From positions 992,001 to 1,056,000 of the forward strand of contig VJWN01000010.1 in the NCBI GenBank assembly GCA_007644065.1: a DNA stretch of 64,000 nucleotides, read 5' to 3'. Shown here piece by piece: positions 21,328-33,784 of this stretch (position 1 is its first letter; each line of letters opens with the position of its first letter). The notes beneath the pieces were generated by a model. It had not been told where the DNA came from. It did not search any database and worked only from the letters and a program-made list of their open reading frames with translations. This DNA comes from Margaritispora aquatica (Eukaryota; Ascomycota; Leotiomycetes; Helotiales; Discinellaceae). Made by a program: the position numbers and the translations under genes.

Positions 21328-22662
21328 GATGTTGAGTTATTGAGACAATGCCACTTGAGCAATTGAAGTAAAATAAAAATAAAAAACACTTTTTGATTAC
21401 CCAGAAAGGGGTTGACAATCAACCGTGTACTCGGACTCGCTTGGCGAAAATTGAAAGTAAATGTTTATTTCAATGTCCAGTCCCCACTCTTGGCATTGAG
21501 ATGAAATTTTAAACAAAAGACTTCACAACAGTTCCGACAAAATAGAATATCGAAAGAGAACACTTATGCCTTTTGACTTTCTTCATCCATATCACCGCTA
21601 TAGCGTCAATGTCTTGTGTCAGCTCATGTTCAGACCAAATCATCGTTGCCAACCTCCCGACTTATCGTAACCCTATCTCGAAAAGCGGACATAGCTTGAT
21701 ATGCCTGCAATCCTGTATCTCAAGCTGTATCTTGATGATTTCGCCACCTCCTTCTTATCACATATATACAGTAAATCTTACATCGCTTCCGGGAAAGAGA
21801 TTGGCCGAAGTTCAAGCCTTGACTTGCCCGTAGTCGATAATCCCGGGACTCTGGATCGGTGGTTTGATGGGTTCGCCCCGCATTCAGTGGCTTGGGATCT
21901 AGCGGCATGATAGGCCAGCTGCAGACGGGGAAGACGACGACACGACTCGAAGATATTTGAAAAGCGCGACAAGACACCAAGAAAGGGCAAGCCAGTCAAG
22001 CTAGACACTGCTGCACAAAGATCAAAGGCCAGAGTCTCTAACGCACGGAGAGCCGCCCGAAGCCCGTTCTGAGCCAGAGGATAGCTTCGGCAGGGCACGC
22101 CGAGGAGGACTTGCTGGCTGGTAAGGGCATCGATAGGTACAGCCCTAGAGAGTATGGAGTGGGCATTGACCAAACAGAAGAGAGGGGAGGGGTTGTACCC
22201 AGTCGATGTCGTGTGAAACTGCAAACACAGTGCCTGTAAGATGCACTAGATGCATATGATTGTGGAGAGATGCGGCCACAAGTCTCCTACTATGCGTGAT
22301 GCATGCGCTTTCGACTTGTGTTATCTCTATGCTATTCGTCAAAAGCTCGCATCTCGAACTTCCCCGGCTCAGCTCGGCGACGGTCCTCCATCACCCGGTA
22401 TCAGTTTCAGTTGCACTTGGGACATCTCGCTCTTATGTTGAGTGGATAGGTGTTGGGCGCCTCGGCATGGTGGCAATGGCGTGTCGACCAAGAGCTCTTC
22501 GAGAGTATGTAGATACTACTTTGATGTGTCAAGCTTCGAGGCTACACATAGCTCATTGAGTCAGAGGCTATTTCTCCTGTGGACGATTCAGTATTTTAAC
22601 GATTTTGAAAAAGCTTTTATGCCGCTGATGTGAGCACTTGGCCATTTCTTCCTCATTAAAAT
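21328..22662. other. Intergenic region between permease and NRPS-like genes
   Basis: About 1.3 kb with several overlapping random frames and no recognisable protein. It serves as divergent promoter region. TTGGCCGA is at 21801-21808, about 475 bp upstream of the permease start. Confidence 0.55.
21801..21808 (+). promoter_or_regulatory. TTGGCCGA word upstream of permease gene
   Basis: Same core word as in the hydantoinase/carbamoylase promoter and, with T for the final A, the racemase/regulator promoter. A 7-mer core is expected several times by chance in a window this size, so a single copy is weak evidence. Confidence 0.25.
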
Positions 22663-25600
22663 ATGGCACCTATGTTATTGGACCACTCGGAGGACGAAGA
22701 AGTTATCTCCAAAACGATCACGATATGTTCAGATCCGTCGGTTGTTGTCTCTGAAAATGCTCCCAGAAAGACAAAAGAGCTGTGGTGGATGCACGGACAT
22801 CCTCACTCGAAGAGATACAAGAATCCTGCATTGAATAGCCTCTCAGCACTCATACGCCATGATGGAACTGTATTTAATGGTCAAAAGGCATTTCTTTATC
22901 CATTGTCTTCTGAGCCAACAACAAATTATGGGACGATGACGTGGGACGAGTTTGATGGAGCAACTGAGAGTCTGGCGATGACCTACGCTTTTCACCTTAA
23001 AGGAGAGCTTGAGGATGCAAATATCACTCAGAAGCAGCCTACTATTGCTCTTCTTGGCGGAGGAAAGACAATAGAGTACTTTTGCACCGAACTGGCTCTC
23101 CAAAAGCTTGGCGTCCGGGTCTTGCTACTTGCAGAGTCAAATGCACAAAATGCATTACATCATTTGCTAGAGACTTGTAATGCATTGGCAATTATCACAG
23201 ACTCGAAAGTGTCTAATACAGATACCAACGGTATCAGGCGGATTGCCATGATTGAGGAATTGCCTAAGTCTCCTAACACAACGGCTAGCGAGGTAGATGC
23301 TGTCAAGTTCCGAGATCTTGGAGATATTTGGGAACGACATACATTCATTATTCACTCCTCTGGATCGACGGGAATGCCAAAGCCAATCATACATACAAAT
23401 CGAAGTATGATGCTTATAGCCAGGATGTATCGACTATTTCAGGAGTTTGAAGTGGAAAACTGGTTTCTTCTATTCCCACTGTGAGTCCTAATCACCCGTC
23501 ACGTTGCGTTCTCTAACATGACCAGATACCACATTGCTGGAATTTCAATAGCTCTATCTAATCTTCCAAATGGCACAATACTTTCATTTCCGCCACTTTC
23601 TTGGCCACCATCTTCATCTAGCATCTTCTCGGCATGGAAAACTCTCTCTGCAATGGGGCATCCAGTCGACATCATTCATTGTGCACCAACTTTAATAGAA
23701 AACATGTACGATTACATCACTTCAACCACCGGAGACTTCAGTCCTCTCACCTCTCTCAAAGTTCTTCAGCCTGGTGGCGCAGCACTCTCAGGCACTATTG
23801 TTCAGGCCCTTGTCTCAGCAGGCGTGAATGTGAAAACTACTTATGGAAGTACTGAAATTGGTCCTCCCATGCGCACAATTCCACACTCGAAATCAAATCC
23901 GAAATGCTACACCTTCAGAAACCTGTATCCCGACTCACCATTTCTTAAGATGGAGCAGGTTGGGGAAGGTCTGTATGAATGTGTCGTGTACAAAGGATTC
24001 GAGCTGGCAGCCGAGCTCTGGGAAGGCAAAGCAGATGGCGAGCCGTATCGAACAAACGACTTGTTCATTCAAGACCCACCTGGGAGTGGTAACTATCTCT
24101 TGCAAGGACGCAAAGATGACATACTTGTGCACTCGAATGGTGAGAATACATCGGCTGGTCCCTTGCAACTTGACATACAGACATCGTCAAAGTATATTGC
24201 GAAAGCCTTGGCACTGGGCCACTCGAGACCTTGTGTTGCACTTCTTGTGGAATTGCATGACAAAATCAATGGCAGTGATGAAGCTGTAGCCAACAATATT
24301 TGGACCACTGTGGAAGAAGTCAACGCACGATATCCAAAGCATTCGGAGATTACACGATCAATGATCTACTTCTTACCCCCAGGATCAATGCTGCCGGTCA
24401 CACCGAAAGGAAATGTAAAACGCAAGGAGGCCGAGAGTACATACGCATCAGCCATTTCAGTCTTGTACGAAGATGAAGTTCCTGAACTCACTGATAGCTC
24501 TACTATGGATACCCATTCACGGATAGCTCTCTCTGAATTTCTACGCAAACTTATCTCCTCTATAACTAACATTCCGGAAGATGATATCAAAGATTGGACC
24601 ACATTCTACGAGCTAGGCATCAATTCTCGTCTGGCTCTAACATTACGCTCAAAACTTTCCAGGCACCTTTCACGACCTATATCACTCGGTACAATTTTCG
24701 AGAATCCATCAATCTCCCAGTTCATCTCCTTCTTATCGCCCTCGTCAAATAGCTTAGCAACTACTGTGTCTCAAAAATCATCGAATGCCGAAACCGTAAA
24801 CCGCATAATTTCACGCCTCGAATCTGATATCAAGTCGTGGCCACTTCGTTCCACCAACACTTATCCACATGTCGAAAAGCACACTATCCTTCTAACTGGT
24901 GCCTCTGGGTCACTCGGCACGGCTCTCCTCCAAAGTCTTTCCGCTTCACCATATGTTTCTAAGATATATGCACTGATTCGTGGCACCAATCATGTCGCTA
25001 AGCTCGAGAAAGCGATGATTGATAGAGACATCAATCCAGACATTGTGAGAGAGGGTGGGAAGGTCAAGGTGCTGAATTTCAGTATGCAAGATCCCTTACT
25101 TGGCCTATCCATTGAAGAATACAGTGAGCTAGCGAGAGAGGTGACTGTCATCATTGCTAATGCATGGGTGCTTGACTTCAACCGAGGAGTCGAGGAGTTT
25201 GAGGGAGATTGCCTCAGAAGTAGGTCAACCATGCTTGTATTTTGATACAGTAGTCGCTAACCATGCTCAGACACAATGTCTTTACTCAGGCTTTGCCATG
25301 CCGGAAGACCGAAGACCATGGCTTTTACAAGTAGTGTGAGCACTTGCATGGGATCTGGACATGTGGGATCAACAGTCAACGAGGAGCCTATTGGATCTGA
25401 TCCAGCTGTAGCTTTGAGCACAGGATATGCATTGAGCAAATATATTGGTTTGTGTTACGTTTTTCTTTCCTGCAACTGAGGCTGACAGCTCATAGCGGAA
25501 CGTGTTCTATTATCCGCCTCTTCCATCCTCTCAATTCCGACCACTCTCCTTCGTGTAGGCCAACTCTGTGGCTCTACTACAACATCGCAATGGAATACAT

Positions 25601-26148
25601 CTGAAATGTGGCCCATCATGTTCGCTTCCTCCTTCCACGAATCGATGCGATGTGTACCCTCACTACCAGCTCAAGCTGTGGATTGGGTACCCGTTAACAT
25701 CGCTGCTGAAACTATTAGAGATCTACTCCTATGTGACCCACAGAGCAAGGAAGCTAGATACCAAGTGCATAATATCACGAACCCAAATCCCATTCCGTGG
25801 TCTGAGCTTGTAGAGATGTTGCGGTCAACATATGCTTCTAGCGATGTCACACCCTCGACACCTTCATCAGACTTAAACCTAGAGAGAACGCTAGAAGTTG
25901 TACCAATGGCCAACTGGGTGGCTCGTCTCAATGCCCTCGCCGATGCAGGTACGACGCCTGAGCAAGTCCCCGCTCTCAAGCTTCTACAATTCTTCGAAGA
26001 TATGGCAGAAGGTCAAGAGCCTAGCAAGTTATTTGAAACAAACAAGACCACGGGATTAAGCAGAGCTCTAAAGGAATGTCCGTCGTTCTTGGGAGACTGG
26101 ATCAATGGCAATGTTAAGGTATGGAAGAAGGCTGGGTTTATTGCTTGA
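22663..26148 (+). CDS. NRPS-like adenylate-forming reductase (A-T-R)
   Basis: Exons 22663-23480, 23526-25219, 25271-25447 and 25496-26148 give 1113 residues. The adenylation domain has HSSGSTGMPKP at about 231, TYGSTEIGPP, YRTNDLF and GRKDDILVHSNGE. The carrier domain has FYELGINSRLAL, with the phosphopantetheine serine near residue 640. The reductase domain has the NAD(P)-binding TGASGSLG near 730, and YALSKYIAER near 890 supplies the Tyr-x-x-x-Lys pair. The protein would activate a carboxylic acid, load it as a thioester and release it reductively as aldehyde or alcohol. There is no condensation domain. The substrate is not predictable from sequence alone, and no other secondary-metabolism gene lies nearby. 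Confidence 0.9.
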
Positions 26149-26654
26149 TTGCTGGGGGTGCAGAGGGGATCATTGGATGGGGCAGGAACCAAATTTTGGG
26201 GAGTTGAAATCAGTTGGATATCTCAGTCTCAAAGGAACAGACATAGAATACAACTGCAAATTTTAGGCATTTGATTTTCAGAGAGAAGAATGATCATGTG
26301 ACACTTTCCTTCATCATTCAGATCTGAAAATATTGGTAGTTCTCAACTTGTGGCTGTGAGCAAGAGAAAAGGCGCCAATGAAATCTCTCCTCCAACGCCG
26401 GTTATCTCAAACGTTAGACACCAACAAGGCTGTAGGATCTTGAGCTGAATGTTAGGTACAGCTATGAGGCTCACCTCAACAACCTTAAAAACTCTAGTCT
26501 CGTTTTAAATAGAAGATATTTTTTACACTTCAAAGCTGCTACTATCGCTCACAAGCCTGACGCTCGGGATTTTTCTCGCTTAAGGTTTGAGTGAAAGTCA
26601 CGAACGAGGTCACGAACGAGGTTACGAACGAGGTCACGAGAACCATTCACCAAG
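26149..26654. other. Intergenic region
   Basis: About 500 bp, AT-rich, ending in the 12-bp tandem repeat just before the Hsp70-like locus. No gene recognised. Confidence 0.6.
26598..26641 (+). repeat. 12-bp tandem repeat GTCACGAACGAG
   Basis: Three full copies (one with a C-to-T change) and a partial fourth lie 14 bp upstream of the ATG at 26655. They would be in the leader of the Hsp70-like locus. Confidence 0.85.
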
Positions 26655-28431
26655 ATGAATATATCTGGTCTCCGAGATATGTCACCTCGTAAATCGAGAG
26701 TATATGCGTCAGCAAATCCGAATTCGTCCAAACCAGACACTGTTCCTACGTCCATGGAAGTTGCAGCCTTACAAGATGATAAAACCGAACCCAAATCCAA
26801 ACTCAAGACCAAAGACCAGCTCACAATCGCCGTTGACTTTAGCGAGAACTCCAGTATCGCGTATAGCTTCACGACTAAAGGAATGGAAGAACCGATATCC
26901 ATCACGGAGTGGCCGTGTACCTTTTCCCAGCTCTTCGCTAGAAGGTTGAGCGCTAACATTAAAGCTAGGGAATACGTGGAGAGAACTTACCGTGCCTACT
27001 GAGGTCTATTTTGATCCTAATGACAGCAACTCGTTTTCATGGGGACCACATGAAAATATTAATCCACGTGCAAAATGCTATCCATATACGATTTTGGTCA
27101 TGGATTACAATGTTTTTAAGATCAGAAAGGACCATATCCCAAGAGACAAGACACGAGAAAGCGTTGCAGCGGATTTTCTTAGAGCTATTTTTAAACACGC
27201 TGTTGAGTACATTGAGGCGTGTTACATGAGCGACTTTTTGAATACGTGTGAGAAGAGGTTTGTGTTATCAGTAAAGTCAGAAATGTCGAAGGTGACAAGG
27301 CAGATATTGCTCGAAGTGAGTTGTTTTAGGGTGAAATTGAACATTATTTTGACATCTGGGTAACTTGAACTCAGGCTGTGAGGGCAGTAGGGATCTGGCC
27401 AGTCACTTTAGTTAGCGCAACAGAAGCTATCGCTACGTACTGTTTTCACAGAACAGGAGACATTACATTGAAAGTGAGTAATGCATGTGCGTATATATTG
27501 TACTTAACTAAGACACATAAATAATAGGGCGATGCACTCCTTGTGTGTGATGTTGGCAAACGAAGGACATCCCTAACAACATACAAAATCTTTCAATTTC
27601 CCTCGCTCAGATTAGGAGAGATCCGTTTTGTTGCAGGTATGCTTTTACTTCCGAGTGCCGGAGTTTGATTGTAACATTTTCTAAAATCGCACCTCCCCAG
27701 ATACCTTAATCGGGGGCGGAGCAGTCAACCGGCGGTTTGAACAAGCACTAAAGACTCTCACTGGACCAAAACAATTTTTTTTCAATGTGTTACATGGTAC
27801 TCAGGGATATAACGCTGAAATTTGAGCAAGAAGTAGCAAGCCTTCAGGGTGATGACGACGATAGATCTCATTTCATTCAACTCACGGGTGCGTATTTGGA
27901 GGACAATATCCCTAAGAACTTAGACCATAACGTGTAGACTATCACAAGGTTGCCACCTCATCGTCTCTTATGGTGTAAAGTACACGAACTAATCAAACTT
28001 AGCGGTGCGATGAAAGCCATCGTTGATCCCGCCGTCACCGCTATTGACAAACTCATAAAGAATCAGCTGAGTAGTGAACTCGTTAAGGATTATTCGGGCA
28101 GTGCCACGTTCAGGAAAAGATTTACATTCAAAGGCCTTCAAGAAGTTTTGGAAGTCAAGGTTAGTGGCCTTGGGAGTTTCGAGGTTGGTTACTAAATCTT
28201 CTACAGGCAGTGTTTCTCATTGGTGAGTTTGGAGGCTATAATCAGTACTTGAAATATCAACTTGCGGCTGCAAATCCGGATATTTCGATTATCCAACCGC
28301 CGGATGTACCTTCGGCTGCCTCAGTGAGTTCGCAATTGCCTCGTTTTGCTAGAAGTCTAGATACTGATATTTCGGCTGCTAGTGGAGCAATTCTGACGCA
28401 ATCTTCACCATCGTTGCAGGAGTTGTTTTGA
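26655..28431 (+). pseudogene. Decayed Hsp70-like ATPase (HSPA12-type) gene
   Basis: Exons 26655-26916, 26969-27315, 27375-27473, 27538-27636 and from 27701 follow the order of fungal Hsp70-like proteins: LTIAVDFSENSSIAYSF, ISITEWP, LTVPTEVYF, VTLVSATEAIATYC, GDALLVCDVG, IGGGAVNRRFEQAL, AVFLIGEFGGYNQYLKYQL. Nucleotide-binding residues are lost: DFGTT-type loop 1 is DFSENS and the second phosphate loop GGGT is KRRT. An 8-T run at 27775-27782 shifts the frame; coding-like sequence resumes one base out of phase (MVLRDITLKFEQEV). The C-terminal part after IIQPPD is short and unlike the family. I infer a pseudogene or a fast-decaying copy. A sequencing error in the T run would explain only the shift. 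Confidence 0.65.
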
Positions 28432-29407
28432 TATTGCAGAAAAATTAAAAGCATGGAACTACAGTCGTGGAAATTTTGAAGTCGTGAAGGTTAGCCTCTC
28501 TAATAGTGATGTCTGCGTAGCACAAAAAAATCAATGGGAATTCCAGGTAGATGGTACATAGGAATGAGACAAGAGCTCGCTCCAAATGAGTATACCCGTG
28601 TATCAATAACTCAAATTTTGTCTTTGAAACCGCAGAAAGAGATTTGTTCTTCATTGACTGCTTTTGATCTTTAGAAGAAACCTTGGCCCCAGTGTTCTGG
28701 TCATCCCCTAGCGTAGAATTCACCTGCGCGCTCGTTAATAGCCCGAAATAGCAGTTCGAGAAGAGTAGTTACAAAGAGCTTAAAGGCGACAGTGTAGTAT
28801 GTATACCGTCGCCTCATCTCACTTTCTTACACACACCAAGAAGCTTGGGCTATCGGCGGAAAAGTATTGCGACTTCGAATCTGAATCTTCAGATAGCAAG
28901 CTCCAGATCAGACATGCGTCGTATGAACCATTGCCACGAGCGCCTAGATGAAAAATGTATTCTGTTTGTCATGACCGGAATGCCCGTGAAGGATTAGCAA
29001 TGCAAGGTGTCAAGGTTTTGGATACTTGGATCGTGATCCAGTTATAATCGAGGACTCGGATATGGGAATTGACCGTCAGCTTGTTCGTCGTCATTTTCAG
29101 CCCCTTACATATAATCATGCCGGCAGCTGGAGTTATGGAAGATGAGCTTACTGTGCCGCATCGAAGTTATAATGCTCCGAAAAGACGAGGTGCTTAAGAG
29201 CCTCGGTCCCGACCATGCAAAAAGACAGTTTTGGATGCGGAAGTAAGGAAGCGGACTGACGTGGTATTGTATTATTAGAAAGCAATGGTTGTTGAACGTC
29301 TTGACTTCGATCGTTTGAATGTTTATAACAAGATATCGATGACAAAAGTAGCACAATCAATACTACCATTCTAAAAAGTACTTGAGCTCGACAACAAAAA
29401 GCAAGCG
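28432..29407. other. Intergenic region
   Basis: About 975 bp with short random frames on both strands. No RNA gene, repeat or mobile element recognised. Confidence 0.55.
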
Positions 29408-30010
29408 ATGAGTTCAAAACCATTGATCAGTGAGCCAGAGCTAGACTCAAAGCTAACGTCAACAACACCACCAGACATGGAATCTTCAGGTTCCAGCTTA
29501 TCTCGCAAAATATCACACTCAAGCTCCAGTCTCAACGAAGCCACAATGACAGACAGTACAAGCTCCAGCCTCGCATCAGAAATACGAGCGCTCTTGCGCG
29601 AAAGCTCTGCCTCGCTCGACGACGCAGTTTCTCGCCCATTGATACCGATCAAATCTAGACGAGATGTTAGCACTGGGCATCAGCTGCTTGCTGCCGTGCT
29701 GGAGGCGCATCTTAAGCTGGAGAAAGAAAAGATGGACATGCGATTTATCATTGGAAACTTGGAACAGAAAGTAATGCAACTCAATTCGAGCAATGGATTT
29801 GAACAGGCTCGTGACGTGCAATCAAGAATCGCACATGAAGGAAAGAAAGCGTTCTGTGGCGAGTGCGAGATCTTGAGGATGAGGGCAGAGGAGGCAGAGG
29901 AGGAACTGCAGAAAATGATAGAAGGGATGTTGGAACTGAAGAAGGCCTCGATGGCGCATAATGCTGAACTACAGGAGGTGTATGATGAGCTGCGGAAGAG
30001 AGTCGATTGA
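29408..30010 (+). CDS. Hypothetical coiled-coil protein
   Basis: Single-exon frame of 200 residues. The first 90 are Ser-rich and disordered-looking. From about residue 95 the sequence is strongly helical and charged, with heptad-like leucines (HLKLEKEKMDMRFIIGNLEQKVMQL and EAEEELQKMIEGMLELKK), ending YDELRKRVD. A CGEC pair at about 151-154 lies between two coils. No family recognised. Codon choice looks coding and the frame has no rivals of similar quality, but no function can be assigned. Confidence 0.6.
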   Translation: MSSKPLISEPELDSKLTSTTPPDMESSGSSLSRKISHSSSSLNEATMTDSTSSSLASEIRALLRESSASLDDAVSRPLIPIKSRRDVSTGHQLLAAVLEAHLKLEKEKMDMRFIIGNLEQKVMQLNSSNGFEQARDVQSRIAHEGKKAFCGECEILRMRAEEAEEELQKMIEGMLELKKASMAHNAELQEVYDELRKRVD

Positions 30011-30172
30011 AAGTTTAGCAACAAAGAGGAGGATCTCAGCGTCGCTTCCCAATGTAGAGATGTGGATAAGAATATGATAGAGAGAGTGCTTGGCCTGAGT
30101 AGGTCAAGCTAGTTCTTCACTGAAAGTACCAATGCTTTTACCTACGAATTTGTACCTCATAGTCAATCTAGA

Positions 30173-31552
30173 TTAGAACCCGTTCTTTGTCAGAAAATCC
30201 GTGATGACGCCGTATGCTCCAGTGGCATTAAGCTATATTTTTTCATGTCAGTAGATGCATAAATAGAACATGAGCTTACTACATACCGACAGATTGATTC
30301 CGTGTCCAGATCCAGGTTGGACATAGGCCATGAAGTCTTTGGATGCTGGAAAGTAAGGAGCTGCATATGGGGCAAGAAGTGGAACGCAATTTCCATTGCA
30401 GAAGATCAGATCATTCTCTCCAGAAATAACCTGACCCAAAAATGATTAGTGAATATGTTGCATGAATCATAGATGAAGCTCACCAGGACTGGTCCAATGA
30501 ACTTTGGGGAATGAAGGTCAGTGATAGACAGTGATATGACCTCCATCAAAGAGAATGGCTGCTTGTTGTCTTCGGCGTATTGGGCTACCTTCGTATTGTA
30601 AAATGGGGCCTTGAGAAATCTAAGTCAAGAAACTATTTTAGACAGAGGTTCAGCCATGAGGGGACAGTGGGGACGCTTACGTATTGACATTTGCAAATAT
30701 GTCAACCCACGTCACATAACCGCCGTCAAGCTGTCGCCATTTGGCAGGTGATTGAGTTGATGCAAGTCGAGGCTGCCAAGCCTCAAAGGCAACAGATGAG
30801 TCGATGATCTTGTATCCGATGCCTGTAAGAACTGCACCATCAACGATCCCAGGATGGGAGACAAGTAGAGCATTTGAGACCACGCTCCCAAAGCTGTGTC
30901 CGACCAGTACAACGGATTTTGGGACATTGCAGAATTTGCCAGCTCGTAAGAGGCCAACTAGTTGCCCTAGTATTTCAACTTGGATTGAAACTTGATTGAC
31001 ATAGCCGGAAACGCTGATCTGGGTGAGAAAATGATGCCCGAAAGATTGGTCGCTTACATTGATGATTTTGAAAGACCCAATCTATCGTAAAAGAAAACCG
31101 AATAACCTTTAGAAATGGCGAAGTCGACGAAGCTGTAGTTTTCTGGCTGGAAGTCTAGATCCCAGTAGCTTCTTCAATGTCAGTTCATTGCACGAAGAAT
31201 TAGAATCCAACACATGCCTTTTATCGAATCCGAATCCATGTGTAGCAAGTAGCACAGTTCCACTCCCGCCACTCCTCGGTGAGCAGAATGTCCCTGAGAT
31301 CTTGTACTGTGCGTTTGCTGCTGGATCATAGCCTGAGATGGGGTTTAACGTCACATTGGCATCCCATCGAGCTAGTTTTGATGTGAAGGCTGTCACGTCG
31401 AAATTGTTGAGATTATTAGGCAGGCCCCAGATGTAGTTGCCAGAGGTGACATTAAGTGAAACAGTGTAATCTTTACATGTTTTCGACTGCTTTGTAGGGT
31501 TACACAACACAAATGCTGCAAACAGTATCTGAATAGTGAGGAGTCGGAGCAT
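30173..31552 (-). CDS. Secreted alpha/beta hydrolase
   Basis: Six exons (31218-31552, 31058-31168, 30681-31013, 30484-30619, 30287-30430, 30173-30232) give 372 residues with all phases consistent. The start at 31552 gives a signal peptide (MLRLLTIQILFAAFVL). The oxyanion region LLATHGFGFDKSYWDLDF, nucleophile elbow VLVGHSFGSV, acid in VISGENDLIF and histidine in GSGHGIN are seen. The first intron must use a GC donor (AG|GCATGT) to restore the conserved GFDKSYWD; a GT donor six bases further on gives the wrong frame. It belongs to an uncharacterised fungal extracellular esterase/lipase-like group; the substrate is unknown. Confidence 0.85.
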
Positions 31553-33784
31553 TGTGGTATGATGAAGACAAATAGAGGTGATAGCTGATACAAAGAAGAA
31601 CATCCAGACCATAGCTAAAGGATCATCTTTATATTATCCAATTCTTTATAAGAAGAATCTCAAGACAACCAAAGCTAAGTACAGTAATCTATTTCATGTC
31701 TCCGATCGTATTTGGCTAATCATTTGTATAGAATCTCACGCAAGACTTGTTCCCAGAAAGAAGTTGACGCACGTTGCTCAAATTCAACAAATCAAACCAA
31801 AGTTTCGATTCGTACCTGCATATCATCCTCGGCTGGGACACTAATATCTTCATAGACTGTGCGCAGTTCTGTAGAATAGTGATCACTGATCACTGAGGTT
31901 CGAGATATGTATGAATAATCAAGAGCTTATTCCGCCCGCAGCATCAAGATCATGCCTCGGATGCAGTACGAAATAAGTAAATAATACGATCTCTGACATT
32001 AAAGCTAGGATGCGAAAATGGTATGACAAACGATGGAGTAGAGTGTGAGATACATGCAAATATATCATTACTAAGATGTTTTGGAGCCAAACTCACTGCG
32101 TAATGTAACAAAAATCGAACCTAGATGTAAAGACTATACAAATTGATCCGTAAGCTAAGCAGGACTACCTACTTTCGTGCCGTACACCTTCAAGAAAGCA
32201 GTCGCTGCAAGGGTTGCGGTCTCTGAGTGACAACGAATACTGTACTGTGTGACAAATCAAAAGTCCCATGCGAGGGTCGCTCCGAACATCTTGGATTCGT
32301 TCTCCCATACGTATCAGTGCACAGGCGGCAAGAATCCATTTCTACTCTTTCTTACCCTAATCTGCGGATTGTAACCTAATTATTATCTCGCATGATAACC
32401 TCTAGATCATTTTTCGGCAAGCTTTGTATTCTATAGCGATGTTCTCAGATAAGTGAAGTTACGTCTTGACGTCGGTCGTCCTAGAAGTCTCAAGCAGGTA
32501 ATTGATAATCTTCTATGCCACGGTTAGTATCGATTGGGAGAACAGAACGCGACAAAAACAAACCTTAAGCTCGATGTAAATGTAATTGGACGCGATCATA
32601 ACTAAAACCACTGAAGTGATGGCGACTCTATTCCTTGAAGTCAATGTATCAGGGTGTTGTGAACTTCTCAGTGTATATATGCCTGAGGCCTACATACAGT
32701 GCCAAGCCAGGCATCGATGTCAACCTCACCCAGCTCTCATTGTCAACTTTGCTTTCAAATTCTTTACTTACTGGAATTCGAACTCCAATTTAAACTCAAC
32801 ATCTTGTCTCAATCCATTCGAGAGTATTATATATGAAGTCATATGTGTTGTGATCATCTATATCTCTGAAATCGCAGTGCAAAGCTGTCAAACTTCATGA
32901 TGCAAAGCAACGTGTTTAGAGAAAACTAGTACGAAATAATAATGTTTTCGTCTCTTTGATTCTATTTGACGTCGGTGCAAAGGATGACCATAATCTTATA
33001 TTAAACACACTACATGTTATGACTGTTCATGTTATGCTTTTGCTTGGCAGGCATGTCTCAAGACCAAGTGTCGCCGCACCACGTTTTTTGTCGAACCTAT
33101 CTCCTTCTTCCTTGCATAAAAATGCTTCTCAATGTATTATCAAGCAAGAGCCAAAATATTTTGACTGTCTCAAAGAAGCCTTAATTGGCTCTTGATTGAG
33201 GCTAAAGACCAAAGCCGACGGCTTGACGGGAGTTGAATCAAAATCTGGGGTCAACCCCAGTCAGAGATATATCCTTCCCCGCGCTTTTCATAATGGCTCA
33301 GAACCAGTCACGGCATTGCTGTTTAAGGGGATACAACTTCGGATGCAGGATCACCGAATTTCAAAGTCATTGGACCTGCTAAAGCTCGCGGCCTGACCGA
33401 CGCCCAAATGCTTATTGGTGGCCATGGACATTAAAAAGCACGGGGTGTGATAATGACAGGAGATGTTGGGGTTGAAGTAGATTAACATGGAGGTATTTGG
33501 AGGTCATCTGGTCCATCAGACAATTTTCGACACCCTCTAACAGATTGCTTTACTGCTCCACTTCATGAGTCTAGCATGACAAACTCACCGTAGATGGCGA
33601 CATCAACAAAACTTGACGGAAGGTCGACCCGTAGTGTGGTAAATGAAGTTGAGCAACTCTTGGCAGATCAGATAGTATATGGACTGCTGGGACGCCTTAT
33701 TTCGCGAGCTCGGTTCTTTGTAGTGTAACCATATCTCAGTGTCTCAAACCGTTCCAGTCCGTTTAAACGCCCTTTATATTCAAG
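31553..33784. other. Gene-poor AT-rich region
   Basis: More than 2.2 kb without a convincing gene. Several open frames of about 60-105 codons show no domain or signal. It could hold an unrecognised ncRNA or an old, degraded element, but nothing in the sequence supports either directly. Confidence 0.5.

Noticed and set aside
29105..29423. Two overlapping minus-strand frames of 83-91 codons
   Set aside because: No domain, no splice pattern, and they lie in the promoter region of the coiled-coil gene.
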